From Microbacterium saperdae (lineage in GTDB: Bacteria; Actinomycetota; Actinomycetes; Actinomycetales; Microbacteriaceae), in the NCBI RefSeq assembly GCF_006716345.1, contig NZ_VFOX01000002.1, positions 1,054,001 through 1,118,000 on the forward strand: a stretch of DNA of 64,000 bases, read 5' to 3'. Positions 32,911 to 40,509 of the stretch are shown piece after piece. A model generated the notes under the pieces. It did not search any database and was not told the DNA's origin. It worked only from the letters and a program-made list of their open reading frames with translations. Position numbers and translations under genes: made by a program. Numbering within the stretch: the stretch's first letter is position 1; each line of letters begins with the position of its first letter.

Positions 32911-34521
32911 TCAGGGACTCGCGCCCGCCCGGCGTCTGACCGCGACTTCGGTCGGGATGCCCCGCGAGAACAGCAGCGACAGCAGACTGATCAGGATGAG
33001 GCCGAAGAACGAGATGCGCAGCGAGGACAGCTGCGAATCGCGGTAGATGCCCGAGAGGGTGCTCGCATCCTCGTCGCTCAGGCCCGCCTCCTCGGCGATC
33101 GCCGTGACGGTGGTCGCCGGGACGATCGTGACGCCGTGCTCGGTGGCCGCGCTGATGGTGGCCCTGGTCTCGGACGGCAGATCGCTGTGCGCGACTCCGG
33201 AGGCGAACGACGTCGACAGCGCCCCGATCAGGATCGAGCCGATCAACGCCGTGCCGAGCGAGGAGCCGAGGTTCTGGAAGACTCCCTGGAGTCCGCCCAC
33301 CTCGCTGGTCTGCGACTCCGAGACGCTCGACATGTTCACGTTGCCCAGCTGCGAAGCCAGGAGCCCGAGGGCGCTCCCTGCGAGGAACATCCCGACGGCG
33401 AAGAGGCCGCTGCGCAGGTCGCTCGTCGCGGAGCCCAGCAGGACGACCGCACTCACGACGAGCAGTACCTGGCCGGTGCGGGCGATCGCACGGGGCGTCA
33501 TCCGTCGAGACAGTCGTGTGCCCACGATCGAGAACAGGACGAGCGACACCGACAGCGGGAAGATGCGGATGCCGGTCTCCAGGGCATCGAGTCCGAGCGT
33601 CATCTGCAGGTAGACCGGCACCATGAAGAACAGCCCCGCGGTCACCGCGTACTGCGCGCCGAGCACCGACAGGCCGCTGCGGAGCGAGGCGATCGAGAAC
33701 ATCCGCACGTCCACCAGCGGTGCACGCTCCTGCTCCGCCAGCCGTCGTTGGCGTGCGATGAAGACCGCGATGAGCACTCCGCCGAGCGTCATGAACCAGG
33801 CGCTCATCGAGATGCCGAGCGGGGCGACGGGCACGCCGCCGAGTTCGGGCTTGGCGAGCGGCACGATCCACCCCCAGGTCTTGCTCTGCAGCATGCCGTA
33901 GACGGCGAACACCAGACCGACCGAGGAGAGCACGACGCTCAGGAGGTCGATGCGCGCGCTCTGCCTGGTGCCGGCGTCGGTGATGATCCGCGCGCAGGCC
34001 ACGACGGCGAGCATGATCACGACCTCCGCCACGAACACGTAGCGCCAGTCGAAGTAGGTCGTCACGGCGCCGCCGATCAGCGGACCGGCGGCGACGGCTG
34101 CTCCCGACACCGCACCGATGATCGCGAACGCGGTGACGCGGTCGGCGCCCCGGTAGTTGTCGGCGACGAGCGCGGCGATCGCGGGGATCACGAGCACCGC
34201 GCCGAGCCCCTCGATGACGGACCAGCCCAGGAACAGGAACTGCACGTTCGGACTCAGCGCGGTGATCAACGAGCCGACCGCGTAGATGCACGAGCCGATG
34301 ACGAACGCGCGACGTCGCCCCCACACGTCCCCGAGTTTGGCGCCGAGCAGCATGAAGGCCGCCATGGTCAGCGTGTAGAAGGTGATGGCGGCCTGCATGG
34401 CCGAGACGCTGGTGTCGAGGTCGGTGACGACGGTCGAGATCGACACGTTCATCACGGTGCCGTCCAGCACCATCACGAACTGCGCGCAGCCCAGCACTCC
34501 GACGACGGCCCATTTCTTCAT
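32911..34521 (-). CDS. MFS drug exporter, DHA2 (14-TMS) type
   Basis: 536 residues with about 14 membrane segments. N-terminal signature FVMVLDGTVMNVSISTVVTDLDTSVSAMQAAIT (motif D1 of the EmrB/QacA group), then motif A LLGAKLGDVWGRRRAFVIGS, and later motif C-like GAVSGAAVAAGPLIGG. Members export drugs or toxic amphiphiles using the proton gradient. ATG 34521 has GAAGGAG upstream and overlaps the stop of the channel-like gene (ATGA). The substrate is unknown. Confidence 0.9.
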   Translation of the reverse strand: MKKWAVVGVLGCAQFVMVLDGTVMNVSISTVVTDLDTSVSAMQAAITFYTLTMAAFMLLGAKLGDVWGRRRAFVIGSCIYAVGSLITALSPNVQFLFLGWSVIEGLGAVLVIPAIAALVADNYRGADRVTAFAIIGAVSGAAVAAGPLIGGAVTTYFDWRYVFVAEVVIMLAVVACARIITDAGTRQSARIDLLSVVLSSVGLVFAVYGMLQSKTWGWIVPLAKPELGGVPVAPLGISMSAWFMTLGGVLIAVFIARQRRLAEQERAPLVDVRMFSIASLRSGLSVLGAQYAVTAGLFFMVPVYLQMTLGLDALETGIRIFPLSVSLVLFSIVGTRLSRRMTPRAIARTGQVLLVVSAVVLLGSATSDLRSGLFAVGMFLAGSALGLLASQLGNVNMSSVSESQTSEVGGLQGVFQNLGSSLGTALIGSILIGALSTSFASGVAHSDLPSETRATISAATEHGVTIVPATTVTAIAEEAGLSDEDASTLSGIYRDSQLSSLRISFFGLILISLLSLLFSRGIPTEVAVRRRAGASP

Positions 34522-35270
34522 GGCGTCTCCTTCGGTGTGCGCAGCGCATCGCGTGCCGTGGTCGGGCCGGTCGCGCCGCGCATGATGCGCGCGACGGCCG
34601 TGATGAGGAAGAACTGCCCGGTGATCGCCTCGGAGACCGCGATGGTCTGGGCGCCGGTGCTGACGGGAACGAGGTTTCCGTAGCCCGTGGTCGTGAGCGT
34701 GGTGAACGAGAAGAACACCTGGTTCGCGAGCGAATCGCCGTCGGTCGCGTCGAACGTCGGCGTCGCGGAGAGCTGTGAGAGCAGGTTCAGCACGAAGGCG
34801 AAGAACAGCCCGACGAGGACGTACGCCGTGATCGCAGCGAGCAGGGCTTCGAGATTGAGCCCGCGACGGGTGGCCTGGTGACCGATGATCACGGCGGGCG
34901 CGATCAGGAGCGCGACCATCGACGCGGCGGAGAGCACGACATCGAGTGTGTGGCCCTCGGCGCCGAGGAGGGTCGCCACGATCGTCGCGAGCCCCGCGAC
35001 CGACAGCACCGCCCACGCGATGTGCTGCACGAACGCGCGCGTATCCGTGACGCGGAACACCACGGCGACCGTGACGAGGATCAGGAGGAAGGCGATCGGA
35101 TTGGGGTCGGTGCTGCGCTGACTCGCACACAACCAGTAGGACACGACGAGGAGGGCGAGGATGGCCGCGTATCCGATGCTGCGCGCCCCGTCGGCGCTGA
35201 GGCGTGCGACGATCCGCCGTCGAGCGCGGTCGCGCCGGGCGGGAGCGGTCACGGGACTGCCTCCGCCCAC
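34518..35270 (-). CDS. Potassium-channel-like two-TM ion channel protein
   Basis: 250 residues. About six hydrophobic segments end with an Ion_trans_2 pore module: a pore helix and selectivity filter FSFTTLTTTGYGNLVPVS (TTGYG), followed by the inner helix. The filter matches K+ channels. There is no RCK/TrkA-N regulatory domain. It is translationally coupled to the downstream exporter gene. Both GTG 35270 and GTG 35252 have GGAGG-type ribosome sites at good spacing; I used the longer. Confidence 0.85.
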   Translation of the reverse strand: MGGGSPVTAPARRDRARRRIVARLSADGARSIGYAAILALLVVSYWLCASQRSTDPNPIAFLLILVTVAVVFRVTDTRAFVQHIAWAVLSVAGLATIVATLLGAEGHTLDVVLSAASMVALLIAPAVIIGHQATRRGLNLEALLAAITAYVLVGLFFAFVLNLLSQLSATPTFDATDGDSLANQVFFSFTTLTTTGYGNLVPVSTGAQTIAVSEAITGQFFLITAVARIMRGATGPTTARDALRTPKETP

Positions 35271-35273
35271 ATG

Positions 35274-36656
35274 TCAGTCCTCCGGCACCGCTGCGCCGGT
35301 GCCGACCGGCACCTCGGCGCCGGCATCGTCCACGTCGGGCGAGGTGGACGACGCCTCCTTCGGCGGGCGCTCCGCGATCTCCAGCAGCAGGATCACCAGA
35401 GCCGCGAGCGCGAGGGTCCACAGGACCAGTCCCGGCGTGATCGGACGGACGAGCAGCACCACGGCAGCGCCGATCACAGCGACGGCGACCCTCAGCAGCG
35501 TGCGCTGCGCGGAGAGCCACCGACCGACGCGTCCCGTCGTCACCCCGTGGCTCTCGAGGGCTGCGCGGAGGTGACCGGCACCGGCGTGCGTGGCTCCGCG
35601 AAGCCGCGAGGGCAGGACGAACGGGCCGCTGATCCACACGACGATCGCGACCACGAGTGCGAGCACGAGCACGGCGATGGCGGTGTCGCGCATCGCACCG
35701 GTGAGCGTCTCGAACATCACTCCCGCGGCATCCGGCGCCACCGGGCCCGATCGCATCGCCGCGTCGAAGAAGATACGGCCGATCGCGAAGCCGGCCAACA
35801 GGATCACCATCGATGCGGCGAGCGACAGCGACGCGGCGATCCCTGCGACCCAGCGGCGGTGCGCGGCGACGACTCCGGCGGCGAGGAGCAGGAGCGAGAT
35901 CCAGGGCAGCCAGAGTCCTGCCGCCACCGCGAGTCCGTAGGCGAGTTGCACGGTCGGCAGCGCATCGGAGGTCGCCACGACGATGGTGCGGTCGATCGCC
36001 GGGATGGAGGAGGCGAAGCCCACCCCCTGCGACACGAGCGCCTGCTTGACGGCTTCGATGATCGGTGCCAGCTGGATTCCGATCGTCCCGTCGACGCCGA
36101 GGTCGATGGCCGCATTCGGATCGTTCTGGAGCGCCCCGGTCAGCTGGGAGTGGCTCACGCGAAGGGCGGATGCCCAGACATTCGCGAACGCATCCGATTC
36201 CACGAATCTCGCCACGACATTCCCGACGAGCGACTGGATGCCCTGCGCAGCGGGTCCTTTCAACAACTCGAGCGCACGCGTGGCACGGTCGCCCGTTCCG
36301 AGATCGATGATCCCGTCGATCACATCGGAGGTGAGGGCCGGGACATCGATCTGCTCCTCTATCACCGCGACCACTTGTGTGGTGATGAGGGACTGGATCG
36401 CGGGGTCGTCGGCGAGCGGGGCGTAGCTCGTCACGAAGCGATCCGTGTCGGTGAGCTGGACGTTCGCCCATGTGGCCACCACGGCGACCGGTGCGAGCAG
36501 GGCGCCCAGCACGATCAGCACGGTGGCGAGGAGCGTGCGACCCCACCTGCGCGGCGTTCGCGCGCGCGTCGGTTCGGGGCTCACGGACTTCAGCGCGGCG
36601 TTCTCCGCCTCGAGCGCACTGAGTCTGCTTTGCAGCTCTTCGATCGTCGGTGTCAT
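35274..36656 (-). CDS. Large membrane protein with N-terminal coiled coil, unknown function
   Basis: 460 residues. Residues 1-25 form a short heptad coiled coil (IEELQSRLSALEAENAALK). A membrane segment at about 38-62 is followed by an external domain (about 65-255) rich in charged and helical sequence (VTSYAPLADDPAIQSLITTQVVAVIEEQ). About five to seven further membrane segments fill the C-terminal half, ending in an acidic tail. I do not recognise a named family. It lies between the channel-like gene (stop to start 4 bp) and the AI-2E family gene (14 bp) and is probably co-transcribed with them. Confidence 0.8.
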   Translation of the reverse strand: MTPTIEELQSRLSALEAENAALKSVSPEPTRARTPRRWGRTLLATVLIVLGALLAPVAVVATWANVQLTDTDRFVTSYAPLADDPAIQSLITTQVVAVIEEQIDVPALTSDVIDGIIDLGTGDRATRALELLKGPAAQGIQSLVGNVVARFVESDAFANVWASALRVSHSQLTGALQNDPNAAIDLGVDGTIGIQLAPIIEAVKQALVSQGVGFASSIPAIDRTIVVATSDALPTVQLAYGLAVAAGLWLPWISLLLLAAGVVAAHRRWVAGIAASLSLAASMVILLAGFAIGRIFFDAAMRSGPVAPDAAGVMFETLTGAMRDTAIAVLVLALVVAIVVWISGPFVLPSRLRGATHAGAGHLRAALESHGVTTGRVGRWLSAQRTLLRVAVAVIGAAVVLLVRPITPGLVLWTLALAALVILLLEIAERPPKEASSTSPDVDDAGAEVPVGTGAAVPED

Positions 36657-36670
36657 TCGGAGCTCCGGTC

Positions 36671-37795
36671 TCACGTCTTCGCATCCTGGCGCGGTATGAC
36701 GAGCTGCTTGATGATCAGCAGGATAGCGGCGGTGACGGGAATCGCCACCAACGCGCCGAGCAGACCGAGCAGGGTGCCTCCGACGAGTGCTCCGATGATG
36801 ACCAGCGCGCCTGGCACCGCGATCGCCTTGTTCATCACCCGCGGGGTGAGGAGGTAGGCCTCGAACTGCATGTAGATCAGGTAGAGGACGGCGAAGATCA
36901 GTGCGAGCACCGGGTCGGTGAAGAGCGCGATGACCGAGGCGAAGATCCAGTACAGCACGGGTCCTACGAGCGGGATGAGCGTGATGAGGAAGGAAGCGAG
37001 GCCCATGAATGCCGGAAAAGGAAGCCCGAGCACGAGGTGCAGAATCGTCGCGAACGCCGCATTGCACCCTGCGAGCGCGACCATCCCGATCAGGTACGCA
37101 CCGACGGAATCGGTGATGGTCTCGGTGAGTTCGGCGACCGTCTTGCGCTCGCGCGCCGGGGCCAGACGGTAGAAGGCGGCCTGGAATGCGGTGAGCGAGG
37201 CGAGGAAGTACAGCGTCAGAACGATCACGATCAGGGTGCCGGAGATCGCGTTGCCGATACCGAATCCGACAGCCAGCACGCCGCCCCCGATCGCCAGCAG
37301 ATTTCCCGGATCCGAGAGGAAGGCCGCGAGCTGGTCGAGGCCGTTGCCGACCACGTCGCCGATCTGCGCTTCGAATCCTCGGTACCAGTCGGAGGCCTGG
37401 AACTGCATGATCGCCGCGGGAATCGATTGCACGAACTCGGCGATCTGCCGGAACGCCGGGGGCAGGACGAAGACGACCGCCACGAGCACGATCACGGTGA
37501 AGGCCGCGAAGACGACGATGATCGCCCGCGGGCGTGACATCCCGTGCCGTTCCAGTCGCTTGACGACCGGATCGAGTCCGAGGGCGATGAAGATCGCGAG
37601 CGCGATGTAGATGAGGATCGTCGACAGCGAGGTGAGGGCGACGCCGAGCGTGAACGCCGCGAGTGCACCGAGCGTGACCGCGAAGCCCAACGCGAGGGGG
37701 CGGTCGAGCGAGGCGAGGATCGGGCGGCGCTGTCGGATGCGGAGCGCAGGAGCAGGCTCCGGGCTTTCCGATGCGGGCGTCGTCACGTCGCTCAT
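36671..37795 (-). CDS. AI-2E family (PerM-like) transporter
   Basis: 374 residues with about eight membrane segments in the AI-2E/PerM arrangement: early helices around ALGFAVTLGALAAFTLGVALTS, then a long amphipathic stretch (LPPAFRQIAEFVQSIPAAI), then the conserved LITLIPLVGPVLYWIFASVIAL and LTPRVMNKAIAVPGALVIIGALVGG. The family includes AI-2 exporters, Na+/H+ antiporters and permeases of unknown cargo, so the substrate is undetermined. First gene of the four-gene minus-strand membrane operon. Confidence 0.88.
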   Translation of the reverse strand: MSDVTTPASESPEPAPALRIRQRRPILASLDRPLALGFAVTLGALAAFTLGVALTSLSTILIYIALAIFIALGLDPVVKRLERHGMSRPRAIIVVFAAFTVIVLVAVVFVLPPAFRQIAEFVQSIPAAIMQFQASDWYRGFEAQIGDVVGNGLDQLAAFLSDPGNLLAIGGGVLAVGFGIGNAISGTLIVIVLTLYFLASLTAFQAAFYRLAPARERKTVAELTETITDSVGAYLIGMVALAGCNAAFATILHLVLGLPFPAFMGLASFLITLIPLVGPVLYWIFASVIALFTDPVLALIFAVLYLIYMQFEAYLLTPRVMNKAIAVPGALVIIGALVGGTLLGLLGALVAIPVTAAILLIIKQLVIPRQDAKT

Positions 37796-37946
37796 CGTGG
37801 CACCGTCGGGTCGGGCGTCGTCGGGCGCGTCACCCTTTCCGGGCGATACGTGTCGACGAAGAAGGGGAGATCCGGCCGTGGTTCGTACCTCCCGGTCGAA
37901 CCCGTTATGATGGCTAGGTGCATCCGTGCTTTCGGGCCGGATGCCT

Positions 37947-38035
37947 GGAGACGTCGCATAGTCCGGCCGAGTGCACCACCCTGCTAAGGTGGAGTCCCCT
38001 CACGGGGACCAGGGGTTCAAATCCCCTCGTCTCCG
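37947..38035 (+). tRNA. tRNA-Ser (anticodon GCU)
   Basis: 89-nt class II tRNA. The acceptor stem GGAGACG (37947-37953) pairs with CGTCTCC (38028-38034), with discriminator G38035. The anticodon stem CCACC/GGTGG encloses loop CTGCTAA, with anticodon GCT at 37983-37985. A long variable arm (GTCCCCTCACGGGGAC) and T-arm AGGGGTTCAAATCCCCT are present. It reads AGC/AGU. A TATGAT box (37906-37911) is a likely -10. The last 12 bases of the gene plus CA recur twice at 38538-38565. Confidence 0.97.
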
Positions 38036-38037
38036 CA
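38024..38037 (+). repeat. tRNA-Ser 3'-tail repeat, left copy (candidate attachment site)
   Basis: CCCTCGTCTCCGCA, the end of the tRNA gene plus two bases. The identical 14-mer occurs as a tandem pair at 38538-38551 and 38552-38565, bracketing the IS481-type remnant. Confidence 0.75.
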
Positions 38038-38062
38038 GTGTGATGTCTCAGGACATCGTGAA

Positions 38063-38100
38063 CGGCTGAACCCCCGGTTTCCGGGGGTTCAGCCGTTTTT
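38063..38100 (+). terminator. Strong intrinsic terminator downstream of tRNA-Ser
   Basis: A 15-bp perfect stem (38063-38077 with 38081-38095) with a TTT loop is followed by TTTTT. The stem includes GGCTGAACCCCCGG. It lies inside the left end of the IS remnant, at the end of the transposase reading frame, and may now terminate the tRNA transcript. Confidence 0.85.
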
Positions 38101-38446
38101 GCGTTGGTAGTTCTTGGTGGGGTCGAGGGTGAATTCGATGAGGAGTTCGCCGGTGGATGCCCTCTCGGGCGAGGTGTTCTGCGATCGTGTCTGCCCCGGC
38201 ATCCATTCCGTTGCCGATGAGCTCATCACGCAGAGCGATCACGCGTTCACGGGTCGGGACCGCCGTCCGATTCGGCGTTGTCTGCGGCCGGCGTGAGAGG
38301 GGCTCGAACGCCGCATCTCCCTCGGTGAGCCACCGGTGATGGAGCTTGTGGACCAGCATCTTCGAGACCCCGTACCGGGCGGCGACCTCACCGTAGGAGA
38401 GGTGTTGAACGGTCACGGCTTTGATGAGGATCTCGTACTTGGCCAC
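38089..38446 (-). pseudogene. IS481-family transposase, internally deleted and frameshifted
   Basis: The start (GTG 38446) encodes the family's N-terminal HTH region: VQHLSYGEVAARYGVSKMLVHKLHHRWLTEGDAAFEPLSRRPQ and RERVIALRDELIGNGMDAGADTIAEHLAREGIH. Just after this, near 38140-38150, the frame changes. The next frame reads STGELLIEFTLDPTKNYQRKNG and stops at 38089, which is the normal C-terminal tail of IS481 transposases. The whole DDE catalytic core is missing. The original frame runs on to 38048 only by chance. Confidence 0.82.
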
Positions 38447-38537
38447 CGTTCACGATGTCCCGAGACATGCCCGCGCCACCAGCCGCACCGTTCACGATGT
38501 CCCGAGACACCCGTTCACGATGTCCTGAAACCAGACA

Positions 38538-38565
38538 CCCTCGTCTCCGCACCCTCGTCTCCGCA
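38538..38565 (+). repeat. Tandem tRNA-Ser 3'-tail repeats, right copies
   Basis: Two back-to-back copies of CCCTCGTCTCCGCA (38538-38551, 38552-38565), identical to the tRNA-Ser(GCU) 3' end. This is the pattern left when elements integrate into a tRNA 3' end and restore it. No integrase gene is present between the copies. From here to 38634 I see nothing recognisable before the next promoter. Confidence 0.8.
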
Positions 38566-38634
38566 CTTCTTCTTGGAATCGACCCCGTTCAGGTGTTTCC
38601 GGCTCGGTCCCGAGGCCGCCGGAACGGCATCCGG

Positions 38635-38646
38635 TAAGGTCTCCGC
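38635..38646 (+). promoter_or_regulatory. Possible leaderless promoter of the symporter gene
   Basis: TAAGGT (38635-38640) followed by six bases and then ATG 38647, with no ribosome site in between. It is a weak -10 box on its own; the spacing matches other genes in the window. Confidence 0.35.
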
Positions 38647-40266
38647 ATGGCCACCGCAACGACGCAGACACCACGACGCGAGGCCTTCGGCTCGCGGAAC
38701 GTCTTCATCCTCTCGGCGATCGGTTCGGCCGTCGGGCTCGGGAACATCTGGCGATTCCCGTATGTCGCGTACGAGGGCGGAGGCGGAGCTTTCCTCATCC
38801 CGTACCTCTGTGCACTGCTGACAGCCGGCATCCCGCTGCTCTTCTTCGACTACGCGATCGGTCACCGCTTCCGTGGTTCTGCGCCGCTGGCGTTCCGCCG
38901 AATGCACCGCGCGGCCGAGCCTCTCGGGTGGTGGCAGGTACTCATCTGCGTGGTCATCGCTGTCTACTACGCGGTGATCATCGCCTGGGCGGCCATGTAC
39001 ACCTGGTTCTCCGCGCAGCTCACCTGGGGCCCGGGGAACGAGAACGACTTCTTCTTCACCGACTTCCTGCAGTCGGCCGACGTCGCGGTGGTCGGGGTGT
39101 CGACTGATTTCGTGCCGCAGGTCGGCATCCCGCTCGTGGTCGTCTGGCTTCTCGTCATCGGCATCATGGCGCTGGGAGTCAAGCGCGGCATCGGGCGCGC
39201 GAACATGATCCTGATGCCCCTGCTGACGGTCATGTTCGCGATCCTCGTGGTGCAGTCGCTGTTCCTTCCGGGAGCGGCGGAAGGGCTCAACGCGTTCTTC
39301 GCTCCGAACTGGGAGGCGCTCGCAAACCCGGCCGTCTGGGCGTCTGCGTACGGACACATCTTCTTCTCGCTCTCGGTCGCCTTCGGGATCATGGTCACGT
39401 ACTCCTCGTACCTGAAGCGCAAGACCGACCTCACCGGGTCGGGTCTCGTCGTCGCCTTCGCGAACTCGGGCTTCGAGATCCTTGCGGGTATCGGTGTGTT
39501 CGCGGCGCTCGGATTCATGGCGCAGGCGCAGGGGACGGATGTCGCCGGCGTGGCGACTTCCGGCATCGGGCTCGCATTCATCGCCTTCCCGACGATCGTG
39601 TCGCAGGCTGCAGGTGGTTCGATCATCGGCGTCCTGTTCTTCGGTGCGCTGGTGTTCGCGGGGATCACCTCGCTCATATCGATCCTCGAAGTCATCGTCG
39701 CCGCTCTGCAGGACAAGCTGGGCTGGGGGCGCATCCGCACGACGCTCATCGTGTCGATACCGCTGGCGGTGATCTCGATGGCATTGTTCTCGACCACGAC
39801 GGCGATCTCCGTGCTCGACACGGCGGACGCGTTCGTCAACGCCTTCGGGATCATGGCGGTCGCGTTGGTCGCCGTGATCGTCGTCGCCTGGTTCCTGCAC
39901 AAGCTGCCGGCGCTGACCGAACACCTCAACAGGCGATCGAGCTTCCCTGTCGGCACGCTTTGGAAGATCCTGATCGGCGTGCTCGCTCCGCTCGTTCTGG
40001 GCTATCTCCTCGTCACGGGTCTCATCGAGAAGATCGCGGAGCCGTACGGCGGCTACCCGTCGTGGTTCATCGGGGTGTTCGGCTGGGGCATGGTCGTCGC
40101 GTTGGTGCTCATCGCACTGCTGCTCTCCGCTCTGCCCTGGGGTACCCGATCGCACGCGAAGGACGATCCGGAGTACGACGAGTTCTTGCAGGAGGAGAGC
40201 TACCAGGCCGACCCCGAGACGGCCTCCATTCCTCTGCAGACCGACCGGAAGGGGACGCGCGCATGA
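38647..40266 (+). CDS. Neurotransmitter:sodium symporter family transporter, MetP-like
   Basis: 539 residues with about 11-12 membrane segments of the LeuT fold. TM1 carries the family hallmark FILSAIGSAVGLGNIWRFPYVAYEGGGGAF with its Na+ and substrate site. Later signatures are ILVVQSLFLPGAAEGLNAFF and VAFGIMVTYSSYLKRKTDLTGSG. The next gene encodes a tiny one-helix protein overlapping its stop, an arrangement described for the Corynebacterium methionine/alanine importer MetP-MetS. The substrate is therefore probably methionine or another neutral amino acid. Confidence 0.9.
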   Translation: MATATTQTPRREAFGSRNVFILSAIGSAVGLGNIWRFPYVAYEGGGGAFLIPYLCALLTAGIPLLFFDYAIGHRFRGSAPLAFRRMHRAAEPLGWWQVLICVVIAVYYAVIIAWAAMYTWFSAQLTWGPGNENDFFFTDFLQSADVAVVGVSTDFVPQVGIPLVVVWLLVIGIMALGVKRGIGRANMILMPLLTVMFAILVVQSLFLPGAAEGLNAFFAPNWEALANPAVWASAYGHIFFSLSVAFGIMVTYSSYLKRKTDLTGSGLVVAFANSGFEILAGIGVFAALGFMAQAQGTDVAGVATSGIGLAFIAFPTIVSQAAGGSIIGVLFFGALVFAGITSLISILEVIVAALQDKLGWGRIRTTLIVSIPLAVISMALFSTTTAISVLDTADAFVNAFGIMAVALVAVIVVAWFLHKLPALTEHLNRRSSFPVGTLWKILIGVLAPLVLGYLLVTGLIEKIAEPYGGYPSWFIGVFGWGMVVALVLIALLLSALPWGTRSHAKDDPEYDEFLQEESYQADPETASIPLQTDRKGTRA

Positions 40267-40397
40267 CCACGACAGCGATCGTCATGATGATCATCGCCAT
40301 GGTCACCGTCTGGGGCGGTCTGATCGCCGCGATCATCAACCTCGCCCGGCATCCCGAGGAGTCTGCATCGGAGCCGTCGCCGCCCGTCGAGCTCTGA
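40263..40397 (+). CDS. metS: Small subunit of methionine/alanine importer, MetS-like
   Basis: Only 44 residues: one membrane helix (TTTAIVMMIIAMVTVWGGLIAAIINLA) and a polar tail (RHPEESASEPSPPVEL). The ATG overlaps the symporter stop (ATGA). The size, the single helix starting close to the N-terminus, and the RHPE boundary match the MetS family, which is needed for activity of the partner symporter. It is easy to miss because of its size. Confidence 0.85.
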   Translation: MTTTAIVMMIIAMVTVWGGLIAAIINLARHPEESASEPSPPVEL

Positions 40398-40465
40398 GGG
40401 AGGCTCGTCCTCCCCGCTCTCGTCGGCGCGAGACCCGATCGCATCGGTCGCGAACGATCGGGTCT
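40398..40465 (+). terminator. Two hairpins after the symporter operon
   Basis: GGGAGG (40398-40403) pairs with CCTCCC (40409-40414) directly at the metS stop. A larger stem AGACCCGATCG (40431-40441) pairs with CGATCGGGTCT (40455-40465). No T-run follows, so which one terminates is unclear. Confidence 0.55.
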
Positions 40466-40509
40466 GCGGCATACCCTCGTGACGACGATGGAGGGGTAAG
40501 GAGGACCGC

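Larger units (their letters stand above)
38044..38537. mobile_element. Internally deleted IS481-type element with extra right-end repeats
   Basis: The left terminal repeat starts TGTCTCAGGACATCGTGAAC (38044-38065). Its inverted partner, ending in CATCGTGAACGG when read from inside, is at 38446-38467 and differs at one of 22 positions. A further identical right end lies at 38488-38509, and a third, degenerate one at 38511-38537 carries a 5-base insertion. Between the main ends (424 bp) lie only the first ~100 codons and last ~20 codons of an IS481-family transposase, so the element cannot move by itself. It sits directly after tRNA-Ser and is flanked by copies of the tRNA tail. Confidence 0.8.

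Noticed and set aside
32911..36684. A 1,257-codon open frame on the minus strand
   Set aside because: Only the part from ATG 34521 is the MFS exporter. The upstream extension is Arg/Pro-rich, overlaps the channel and membrane-protein genes in other frames, and has no domain; it is open because of high GC.
34878..36857. Long plus-strand frame opposite the membrane-protein operon
   Set aside because: Composition (His/Asp/Arg/Glu-rich, no fold signature) is the usual antisense shadow of GC-rich coding DNA; the minus-strand genes have clear membrane segments and start sites.
38048..38446. Apparent intact 132-aa transposase
   Set aside because: The C-terminal part in this frame is nonsense. The true IS481 C-terminus is in another frame and the catalytic core is missing, so it is a pseudogene.
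38036..38646. Integrated phage or genomic island at the tRNA-Ser gene
   Set aside because: Although tRNA-tail repeats are present, there is no integrase or phage gene between them; only a scar or small IS derivative remains.
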